A model generated the notes under the pieces. The model had not been told where the DNA came from. It saw only the letters and a program-made list of their open reading frames with translations, and made no database searches. DNA of 7,536 nucleotides from Phycisphaerales bacterium (GTDB taxonomy: Bacteria; Planctomycetota; Phycisphaerae; Phycisphaerales; SM1A02): positions 1 to 7,536 of the forward strand of contig SLDM01000525.1 in NCBI GenBank assembly GCA_007125255.1, given 5' to 3'. Both the position numbers and the translations under genes were made by a program. Positions 1 to 5,308 of the stretch are shown in pieces (within the stretch, counting starts at the first letter, position 1; each line of letters begins with the position of its first letter).

Positions 1-355
1 GCACCTCGGGCGCTTCCTTCGGGTCGTAGCCGTAGATCGTGAAGTGCGCATCCTTGCCGCGGATGTGCACGGTGTTGCCGTCCGCTTCGATCGTGAGCGT
101 GGAATCGTCGGATGCGCGGACGATCTGGGTCAGCTTGTCGGAGGGGATGAGGATGTCGCCTTCATCCTGAACTTCGACCTGGTCCACGCCGAGGCGCAGT
201 CCGACTTCGAGATCGGTGGCGGCAAGGGTGAGCAGTCCGTCCTTCGCGCTGAGCTTGATGCACAGCAGGATGGGCGTGGGCGTGCGTGAAATGACGACTC
301 CGCCGACGAGATTGACGGCATCCAGCAGTGCAGCACGATCACAGATCACCTTCAT
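1..355 (-). CDS. dnaN: DNA polymerase III beta sliding clamp, N-terminal part (3' end outside window)
   Basis: DnaN forms the ring that tethers replicative DNA polymerase to DNA; each subunit has three clamp domains. The reverse strand reads without a stop from ATG at 355-353 to the left edge, giving 118 residues, which is about the first clamp domain of a protein usually near 370 residues. It begins MKVICDRAALLDAVNLVGGV and contains the family hallmarks TLAATDLEVGLRLGV (about 43-57), ILIPSDKLTQIVR (about 69-81) and the strand pair IRGKDAHFTIYG (about 98-109). This ATG is chosen because the MKV start matches the family and a GAGG lies 11 bases upstream (370-367). The gene is divergent from rho. 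The identification follows from these family motifs read directly in the translation; the missing two thirds cannot be checked here. Confidence 0.93.
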   Translation of the reverse strand, partial: MKVICDRAALLDAVNLVGGVVISRTPTPILLCIKLSAKDGLLTLAATDLEVGLRLGVDQVEVQDEGDILIPSDKLTQIVRASDDSTLTIEADGNTVHIRGKDAHFTIYGYDPKEAPEV

Positions 356-366
356 GGCGGATCAAT

Positions 367-370
367 CCTC
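367..370 (-). promoter_or_regulatory. Ribosome binding site of dnaN
   Basis: On the minus strand GAGG lies 11 bases before the dnaN ATG at 355. The spacing is a little long, but it is the only purine-rich match near this start and supports it. Confidence 0.5.
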
Positions 371-396
371 ATGTATGTTTCGGGACTCAGCCGAAT

Positions 397-405
397 AGTG
401 TATCA
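397..405 (-). promoter_or_regulatory. Candidate extended -10 promoter element for dnaN
   Basis: On the minus strand the sequence TGATACACT (405 to 397) looks like an extended -10: a TG, one base, then TACACT, which matches TATAAT at 4 of 6 positions. The place of a -35, 17 bases upstream, holds TTCTCG, a poor match. The distance to the dnaN start (about 40 bases) is reasonable. This is a weak, by-eye assignment. Confidence 0.2.
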
Positions 406-482
406 GGACGTGCCGCCTACGAGAAATGGTGGTTCGGGGGTCAACGCGCGGCCGTTCCGACCGATCGATTCCACCCGATGAC

Positions 483-511
483 TTGACTTTTCCCCGGCTG
501 GATGCTCTACT
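483..511 (+). promoter_or_regulatory. Candidate sigma-70 type promoter for rho
   Basis: TTGACT at 483-488 (5 of 6 against TTGACA) and TCTACT at 506-511 (4 of 6 against TATAAT) are separated by 17 bases, the preferred spacing. Transcription would start near 518 and give rho a leader of about 110 bases. It is the best promoter-like pair between dnaN and rho. No transcript data are available, so this is inference from consensus. Confidence 0.4.
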
Positions 512-598
512 TGTCCTGTTGATCGCCCCGAACCGGCTCACCCATCCGGGCGGTCAATCCCAGGTATCCAGCTCACCGTTTGACACCTGCCTGGAATG

Positions 599-620
599 GC
601 ACCGGCCATCGGACCGGTGC
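599..620 (+). repeat. Inverted repeat (hairpin) in the rho leader
   Basis: GCACCGG (599-605) and CCGGTGC (614-620) are perfectly complementary over 7 pairs around an 8-base loop. In RNA this GC-rich stem would end 11 bases before the rho ATG at 632, where a ribosome binding site should be, and no purine-rich Shine-Dalgarno is obvious there. It may affect translation of rho, but there is no direct evidence. Confidence 0.4.
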
Positions 621-631
621 GATGAGCCCCT

Positions 632-1804
632 ATGACACACCCATCAGCCGTGGCGGAATCCAAATCAGGGAGCGGTACGACTACCCTCAGCGGCATCCTC
701 GAGTTGCCCAAGGGTGCCGAAGGCCGCATCCGACAACTCGAAAGCTGGGTCACCGGCAGCCAGAGTGACCCGTTCGTCCCCATCGAACTCGGGCAGCGTT
801 ATCCCCTGCGCCAGGGGCAGCGGCTGACCGTCAGCATCGTCCGGAAGAAAACCCGCCGTCGACGCGGCCGCAAGCCCCGTCCGGCCCGTCCGATCGTCGA
901 TGAAGTCGTCGAAATCGAGGGTCTCGACCCGAAGGTGTACGCCCAGCGGAAGGCCTTCGAGGAGCTGACCGCGATCGACCCCCAGCCGCGGATCACCCTC
1001 GAGTACGACGGCTGCCCCCCCGCCTGCCGGTTGATCGACCTCTTCTGCCCGATTGGCTTCGGAACCCGCGGCCTCATCGTCGCCCCGCCCAAGGCGGGCA
1101 AGACCGTGCTTCTGCAGAACATCGCCTTCGGCATCAAGAAGAACTACCCCGAGGTCGACCTCGTCGCCCTGCTCATCGACGAGCGGCCGGAGGAAGTGAC
1201 CGACTTCAAACGGAATGTCCCCGCGCAGGTGCTCGCTTCGTCCAACGACCAGGATGTGGAAACCCACCTCGCGCTGGGCATGCTCGCCATCGAACGCGCC
1301 AAGCGCATGGTCGAAGCGGGGCGGGATGTCGTCGTTCTGCTCGACTCGATCACCCGGCTCGGGCGCGCGTTCAACAACTCCCGGCGGTACGGTTCCTCCG
1401 GCCGCACGATGAGCGGCGGCGTGGACTCCCGCGCGCTGGAAGTGCCCAAGCAGCTCTTCGGCGCGGCCCGCAAGGCCGAGGAAGGCGGGTCGCTCACCAT
1501 CATCGGGACCTGCCTCGTCGATACCGGTTCCCGCGCCGACCAGATCATCTTCGAAGAGTTCAAGGGTACCGGCAACATGGAACTGATCCTCGATCGCTCC
1601 ATCGCCGAGCAACGGCTCTTCCCCGCGATCAACCTCGCCGCATCGGGCACGCGAAAAGAGGACCTGCTCATGGGCGAGAAGGAGCTGAAGACCGTGACCG
1701 CTCTGCGGCGCCGCCTGATGAACATGCCCCCGCCGCGGCAGATCGAACAGCTCCTGGCCGCGCTCAAGCGCCTGCCGACCAACGAAGCTCTGGTCAGCGG
1801 CTGA
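632..1804 (+). CDS. rho: Transcription termination factor Rho
   Basis: Rho is a hexameric, ATP-driven RNA translocase that pulls transcripts from RNA polymerase. The 390-residue product (E. coli Rho has 419) starts close to the OB-fold and lacks the N-terminal helical bundle. The OB-fold spans about 20-72, from SGILELPKG to LRQGQRLTVSIVRKK. A basic linker with TRRRRGRKPRP (about 74-84) leads to the RecA-like ATPase domain. Visible motifs are Walker A GLIVAPPKAGKT (147-158), the catalytic LLIDERPEEV (E184, R185), Walker B VVVLLDSITRL (233-243), the Q-loop SGGVD (261-265), the R-loop FKGTGNM with K311, and R328 and R341 corresponding to the arginines of the ATP site. In the primary RNA site, the usual GFGFLR is replaced by A29-E-G-R-I-R34. 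The ATG at 632 is the first in frame; no strong ribosome binding site precedes it. Identification is very secure; RNA-site function is uncertain. Confidence 0.97.
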   Translation: MTHPSAVAESKSGSGTTTLSGILELPKGAEGRIRQLESWVTGSQSDPFVPIELGQRYPLRQGQRLTVSIVRKKTRRRRGRKPRPARPIVDEVVEIEGLDPKVYAQRKAFEELTAIDPQPRITLEYDGCPPACRLIDLFCPIGFGTRGLIVAPPKAGKTVLLQNIAFGIKKNYPEVDLVALLIDERPEEVTDFKRNVPAQVLASSNDQDVETHLALGMLAIERAKRMVEAGRDVVVLLDSITRLGRAFNNSRRYGSSGRTMSGGVDSRALEVPKQLFGAARKAEEGGSLTIIGTCLVDTGSRADQIIFEEFKGTGNMELILDRSIAEQRLFPAINLAASGTRKEDLLMGEKELKTVTALRRRLMNMPPPRQIEQLLAALKRLPTNEALVSG

Positions 1805-1819
1805 TCGAGTCGGCCGAAC

Positions 1820-1851
1820 CGGTTCCGATTCGAACCGCGCTTCCTTTTGAA
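1820..1851 (+). terminator. Possible weak intrinsic terminator after rho
   Basis: CGGTTC (1820-1825) can pair with GAACCG (1832-1837) around a 6-base loop, followed within a few bases by TTCCTTTT. The stem is short and the T-tract is interrupted and a little distant, so termination would be weak at best. It sits in the 57-base gap between the convergent rho and permease genes. A perfect 10-base palindrome, GAACCGGTTC at 1816-1825, overlaps the left arm. Confidence 0.3.
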
Positions 1852-1861
1852 CTCGCGCACG

Positions 1862-3589
1862 CTACACCCGGAAGAGCGCACCCATCTTCCGGCCCATCAT
1901 GATCGACGCGCCGATCAGCGTGACCGCCAGCAGCGCCATCCCCCATACGCCCATCGCGCTGGCGATGTACTGGCCGTCTCCCAGCCGCTCGAAGAGCACG
2001 TAGATCGCCTTGGTGATCGGGAAGTGCACCTCGCGCTGGGCGAGGATGAGCGAATCGCTGACTTCCAGCATCGCAAAGCTGAAGGCGAGCAACCCGCCGG
2101 CAATCAGGTTCGCCATGATCAGCGGCACCGTGATCGTCCGGACCGCGCGCAGCCGCGATGCCCCGACGTTCATCGCCGCCTCTTCCAGTTCACCGGAGGT
2201 CTGTTCCAGACCCGCCACTGTGGCCCGCACGACATAGGGCAGTCGGCGCACCGCGTAGGCGATGATCAGGAGCGGGATCGGGTTCGGCTCCGCGCCGAGG
2301 ACGTCGATCACGCCTTCCAGCGGATCGCCCTCGCCGAACGGCCAGCGCAGGGTCATCGCGACGTACCCGAACGCCATGACCAGACCGGGCACTGCGAGCG
2401 GCAGCATGGAAAGTGAGTCGAGCAGCCCCCGCCCCGGCACGCGGGTGCGCACGATCAGGTATCCGATCAGAATGCCCAGCCCGAGATCGATGATCACGGC
2501 CGCGCTCGCGTAAAGAAGCGAGTTGCGGATCGACCCGACCGCAAGCTCGTGACTGAGCGCTCCGGCGTAGTGCTGCATGGTCAGCGCTTGGGGCAGCACC
2601 GACTGGTACCACCGGCCCTCCACGGTCAGGGACGCCAGGATCACGCCGAAGTGCGGCAGGATGGCGAGCAGGATCACCGACGCGAACGCCGCGGTCGCCA
2701 GGCCGCCGCGCCAACCGGTGAGCTTGCGCGTCGTGGACTGGATGGATGCCTTCGCGTACATCGCATGCGCCTTCCCGCCGAATACCAGTTTGCCGAGCAC
2801 GTAGAACAGCACCGCCGCGATCAGCATCACCGCGGTCAGGGCATACGGCTGTTGCGAGGCGTCCATCTCCTTGATGCCGTTGAAGATCTGCACCGGCGTG
2901 ACCATCTGGTAATCGAACATCAGCGGCGTGCCCAGTTCGGTGAACGACCAGATGAAGACGATCGTCGCGCCGGCAAAGAGTCCCGGACGGGTCAGCGGCA
3001 TGGTGATCGTGCGCAGGCGGCGCCACCGGCCGGCGCCGAGGTTCTCCGCGGCCTCTTCGAGTGCGGGGTCGAGATTCGCCAGCGCCGCGGTCGCGTTGAG
3101 GTAGAGAATCGGATAGAGGTGCAGCGCTTCGATGATGACGATCGCCCAGAATCCGCCCCGGCCGATGAAATCGATCCCCTCGTCGATCACTCCGAACTGC
3201 ATCAGCAGGGCATTGATCGACCCCGTCCGGCCGAGGATGTGGTGCAGGCCGATCGCGCCGACAAAGGGCGGCAGAATAAGGGGGATCAGCACCAGTGCGC
3301 TGAGCGCGGTCTTGCCGGGGAAGTCGCACTTCGCCGCAAGGATCGCAAGCGGAATCGCGAGGACAAAGCAGAGCAGCGTGGTGAAGACGGCAATCCCGAA
3401 GGCATTGATCAGCCCCGCGCGGAGGGCCGGGTCGGCAAAGACCGTCATCACGTGAAAGAGGGTGAAGCCGTCATCCTGACTGCGGAAGCCGCCCTCCACG
3501 GTGAGCCAGATCGGGTAGATGAGAAACGCGCCGAAAAAAACGAGCAGCAGCGCCAGCAGGATGAGTTGGGGCGTGTTCCGCAGCCGCAT
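1862..3589 (-). CDS. Fused two-domain ABC transporter permease, iron(III)/thiamine type
   Basis: This is the membrane channel subunit of a binding-protein-dependent importer in which two permease domains are fused in one chain, as in the FbpB/SfuB iron and ThiP thiamine families. The 575-residue product is strongly hydrophobic, with about 12 likely membrane segments. The first spans about 7-29, followed by a periplasmic stretch. Each half carries an EAA loop, the contact site for the ATPase: EEAAENLGAGRWRRLRTITM with P198 (178-198) and EEAAMNVGASRLRAVRTITV with P489 (469-489). The start at ATG 3589-3587 places the first helix directly after MRLRNTP. An open frame continues upstream to 3754, but that extension is proline-rich, overlaps an intergenic repeat and looks non-coding. 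No Shine-Dalgarno is seen before the ATG; TTG at 3607 in the same frame is an alternative start. No ATPase or substrate-binding gene lies next to it. The substrate cannot be told from the sequence. Confidence 0.9.
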   Translation of the reverse strand: MRLRNTPQLILLALLLVFFGAFLIYPIWLTVEGGFRSQDDGFTLFHVMTVFADPALRAGLINAFGIAVFTTLLCFVLAIPLAILAAKCDFPGKTALSALVLIPLILPPFVGAIGLHHILGRTGSINALLMQFGVIDEGIDFIGRGGFWAIVIIEALHLYPILYLNATAALANLDPALEEAAENLGAGRWRRLRTITMPLTRPGLFAGATIVFIWSFTELGTPLMFDYQMVTPVQIFNGIKEMDASQQPYALTAVMLIAAVLFYVLGKLVFGGKAHAMYAKASIQSTTRKLTGWRGGLATAAFASVILLAILPHFGVILASLTVEGRWYQSVLPQALTMQHYAGALSHELAVGSIRNSLLYASAAVIIDLGLGILIGYLIVRTRVPGRGLLDSLSMLPLAVPGLVMAFGYVAMTLRWPFGEGDPLEGVIDVLGAEPNPIPLLIIAYAVRRLPYVVRATVAGLEQTSGELEEAAMNVGASRLRAVRTITVPLIMANLIAGGLLAFSFAMLEVSDSLILAQREVHFPITKAIYVLFERLGDGQYIASAMGVWGMALLAVTLIGASIMMGRKMGALFRV

Positions 3590-3897
3590 GGGAGGCGAGT
3601 GTACCAATGGCGTTCCGGCCACGGGTTCGTAAAAGCGATGGAGGGGCGGCACGGAGGCACGGAGGGGAAACAGGAAGAGGGCAAACCTTGTGTGGGCGGG
3701 GTGGCGTACGGGGCGGAGGCATTGCTGGTCGGGCGTCGATGGAAAGGAGTCCATGGGGCTCGTCGTTCCCGCGCGGCAACTGCTGATCGGAATTTTTCGG
3801 GAAGATGTACCCGCCCCACCGCCTCCAATCAGGAGCCGTCACACTATTCGGACGTGGCCGGCCGTGGCGCAAGGCCCCTGAGCGAAACGACGAACCA
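3590..3897. other. Intergenic region between divergent permease and membrane-protein genes
   Basis: These 308 bases separate two divergent starts and should hold both promoters, but I see no convincing -35/-10 pair on either strand. The part next to the permease (about 3630-3690) is purine-rich and contains a short direct repeat. AAGGAGTCCATGG at 3744-3756 looks like a ribosome binding site and start, but the spacing is only 3 bases and the frame that follows is 42 codons without recognisable features. The rest shows no RNA gene or mobile element. Confidence 0.6.
3648..3663 (+). repeat. Short direct repeat GGCACGGA x2
   Basis: GGCACGGA occurs twice in tandem (3648-3655 and 3656-3663) and is followed by GGGGAAACAGGAAGAGGG, forming a purine-rich tract of about 40 bases. 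Similar 'cacggaggcacggagg' tracts are familiar between genes in planctomycete-like and other genomes, where they give spurious reading frames rich in HGGTE or SVPPCLRA. The resemblance is from memory, not a search. Confidence 0.55.
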
Positions 3898-4626
3898 ATG
3901 CAGACTCCTTCCCCCGCCGATGAAACCCGACTTGCCGCGTTGCTCGAGCGGCAGCGCCGGGAATCGCTTCACCCCGACGAGCAGCGTGAGCTTCTCGCTC
4001 TGCTCGGGCAGCATCCCGACGCGCGCTCGATCACCGATGAATTCGACCGGGAGGACCAGCTCATGTACCAGACGATCGAGACTGCCGTTTCACACTTTGA
4101 TTTCAGCAAGGCCCGCCGGGCAATCGGTGAACACCGCAAGGTCGATCGCCGGGCGGCGTGGCGCGTGGCCCTGATGATCGGGGGCATCTTCTTCATGATC
4201 TTCCTTCTCGGCACGCCGGCGCTGACGCCGGATCTCTGGATCATTGCGCTCGTGCTCGCGGCGCCGCTGCTGCTGTGGTGGCTGATCACCCTCCCCCGGC
4301 GGCGGGCCCAGGAGGACGCCGGCCTCCACCTCGATGAAGCGCTGCCGGAGGCGTACGAACGCTTTCACCGCAGCGCACGACGGGAGTTCCGCATCACCCA
4401 GGGGCTCCTGAGCCTGGTCTGCCTCTTCTCACTCGGCCTCTTGATCGAATCGCTCCTGAGCCGCGCGTACGACCGGACGGTGATGGCGGTGATCTTTCTC
4501 TTGAGTATCGCGCTGCCTCTCTGGCGGCACCTGTTCCACCGCCGCACCCGCGCGCGGCACGAGCGGCTCCTCTCCGGTGAGCTCGATGCCACCGCCTGGG
4601 AGAGCGGCAAGGACCGCGACCGTTGA
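3898..4626 (+). CDS. Membrane protein with anti-sigma-like N-terminus, partner of the ECF sigma factor
   Basis: I do not recognise a named family over the whole length. The 242-residue product has a cytoplasmic-looking head of about 89 residues, then four likely membrane helices (about 90-108, 112-132, 168-187, 194-213) with basic stretches such as PRRRAQ (133-138) and FHRRTRARHE after helices 2 and 4. The head is rich in charged helices and includes LHPDEQRELLALLGQHPDAR (24-43), which resembles the N-terminal 'EEREELLALLAEDPEAR' helices of planctomycete anti-sigma factors and FecR-like proteins. Its TGA overlaps the TTG start of the sigma gene, so the two are probably translated together. 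From this I infer that it may hold the sigma factor at the membrane. The start at ATG 3898 is chosen over an upstream in-frame ATG at 3805 because the extra 31 residues look non-coding; neither has a strong ribosome binding site. Confidence 0.8.
   Translation: MQTPSPADETRLAALLERQRRESLHPDEQRELLALLGQHPDARSITDEFDREDQLMYQTIETAVSHFDFSKARRAIGEHRKVDRRAAWRVALMIGGIFFMIFLLGTPALTPDLWIIALVLAAPLLLWWLITLPRRRAQEDAGLHLDEALPEAYERFHRSARREFRITQGLLSLVCLFSLGLLIESLLSRAYDRTVMAVIFLLSIALPLWRHLFHRRTRARHERLLSGELDATAWESGKDRDR
4609..4613 (+). promoter_or_regulatory. Ribosome binding site of the ECF sigma gene
   Basis: AAGGA lies inside the end of the upstream gene, 9 bases before the TTG at 4623. It supports TTG as the real start and re-initiation or coupled translation at the TTGA overlap. 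Confidence 0.6.
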
Positions 4627-5174
4627 CCATCTCCTCCTCCGGCCAACTCGATCTCGCCGCCCTCTTCGATCTGCACCAGAGGCAGTTGCTCGGTCTCACG
4701 CTGCGCATCACCGGTGACTTCGCCCTGGCGGAGGATGCCCTTCAGGAGACGTTTCTCAGCGCCCACCGCGCCGCCGAGAAGTTCCGCGGTGAGTGTGCGC
4801 CGGCGACCTGGCTCTTCCGCATTGCGGCCCGCGAGGCAATCCGCCAGCGGGCCCGGCGCGATGCCCGGCGGGCCCGCGACCTGCAGTACGCGAATCAGGA
4901 CCGATCATCCGGTCCCGACCGGCAGCCCGCTGCCGATACGGTTCTGAGCTGGCGCGAGAAGGCGCAGCGCCTGCTGAGTGCACTCGACCGGCTGCCGGAC
5001 GACCAGCGGCTGGCCCTCATCCTGCTCTCGGTTCGCGAGCTGCCGGCCGGGGAGATTGCCCGGCTGCTCGGGGTTACTCCGGCGACGGTCTACACCCGCG
5101 CCTTCCGGGCGCGGCAGCGACTCAACGAACTGCTCGGCGGCGACGATCTGCCGGCGGCGCCTGCCCGCGCGTGA
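4623..5174 (+). CDS. ECF-type RNA polymerase sigma factor
   Basis: ECF sigma factors direct RNA polymerase to small sets of promoters in response to an envelope or environmental signal. The 183-residue product is of normal size. Region 2 covers about 11-80: the core-binding and -10 recognition helices contain ITGDFALAEDALQETFLSAH (29-48) and then the W-F motif PATWLFRIAAREAIRQRARR (60-79). A linker of about 35 residues follows, and region 4 spans about 115-171, with the helix-turn-helix ELPAGEIARLLGVTPATVYT (139-158) and RARQRLNELL for -35 recognition. The start is TTG at 4623, overlapping the upstream TGA; an AAGGA sits 9 bases before it and no ATG lies in frame near the start. Order is unusual in that the putative membrane regulator comes first. 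There is no clear intrinsic terminator on the plus strand. Subgroup and target genes cannot be assigned. Confidence 0.93.
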   Translation: MTISSSGQLDLAALFDLHQRQLLGLTLRITGDFALAEDALQETFLSAHRAAEKFRGECAPATWLFRIAAREAIRQRARRDARRARDLQYANQDRSSGPDRQPAADTVLSWREKAQRLLSALDRLPDDQRLALILLSVRELPAGEIARLLGVTPATVYTRAFRARQRLNELLGGDDLPAAPARA

Positions 5175-5233
5175 GCCGCGCGGGAAGGCCGCCGTTCGCG
5201 ACTGACGGGCACCCGAGGAAGTGTGAACGGGCG

Positions 5234-5261
5234 AAAAAAAGCCGCGGCGGAGCCGCGGCTT
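5234..5261 (-). terminator. Intrinsic terminator of hppA
   Basis: Read on the minus strand, a 10-pair GC-rich stem (AAGCCGCGGC against GCCGCGGCTT on the plus strand, 5239-5248 and 5252-5261) with a 3-base loop is followed at once by seven T. It begins 47 bases after the hppA stop codon. On the plus strand the hairpin is followed by TTGG and a run of G, not T, so it should not work well for the convergent sigma gene. Confidence 0.9.
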
Positions 5262-5308
5262 GGGGGGGGATTGGTGATTGGGTGACGGTGATCGGGCGAC
5301 TGGGGTGA
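5262..5308. repeat. G-rich degenerate heptanucleotide tract
   Basis: After a run of eight G (5262-5269) come near-repeats of seven bases: GGTGATT (5273), GGGTGAC (5280), GGTGATC (5287), GGGCGAC (5294), then TGGGGTGA up to the hppA stop. The pattern looks like a decayed tandem repeat of the GGTGATT type, which occurs between genes in several bacterial phyla and gives spurious frames rich in SPITQSPN. It lies between the hppA stop codon and its terminator, so it is transcribed as the hppA 3' untranslated region. Confidence 0.5.

Noticed and set aside
580..608. Perfect TTGACA at 580-585 as a rho -35 box
   Set aside because: No acceptable -10 lies 16-18 bases downstream (CCGGCCA region), and it would place the start almost at the ATG.
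356..631. Replication origin next to dnaN
   Set aside because: No cluster of DnaA boxes (TTATCCACA-like) and no AT-rich unwinding region are visible.
665..1612. A 315-codon minus-strand open frame opposite rho
   Set aside because: Antisense of a highly conserved rho; composition is typical of a shadow frame and no motif is visible.
2190..3329. A 379-codon minus-strand open frame within the permease in another frame
   Set aside because: Extremely rich in Arg, Pro, Ala and Asp, overlaps the real permease frame completely; a shifted-frame artefact.
3590..3754. N-terminal extension of the permease by 55 residues
   Set aside because: The extra part is Pro/Arg-rich, reads through the GGCACGGA repeat, and would put a non-membrane, non-signal segment before the first helix; the ATG at 3589 fits better.
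3753..3881. Small plus-strand frame (42 codons) after AAGGAG
   Set aside because: Only 3 bases separate the AAGGAG from the ATG, the product has no recognisable feature, and no homologue comes to mind.
2549..4174. A 541-codon plus-strand open frame opposite the permease
   Set aside because: It is the antisense of a clear ABC permease, is full of Arg, Gln, Glu and Asp with no domain, and crosses the intergenic region into the next gene in another frame; it is a high-GC shadow.
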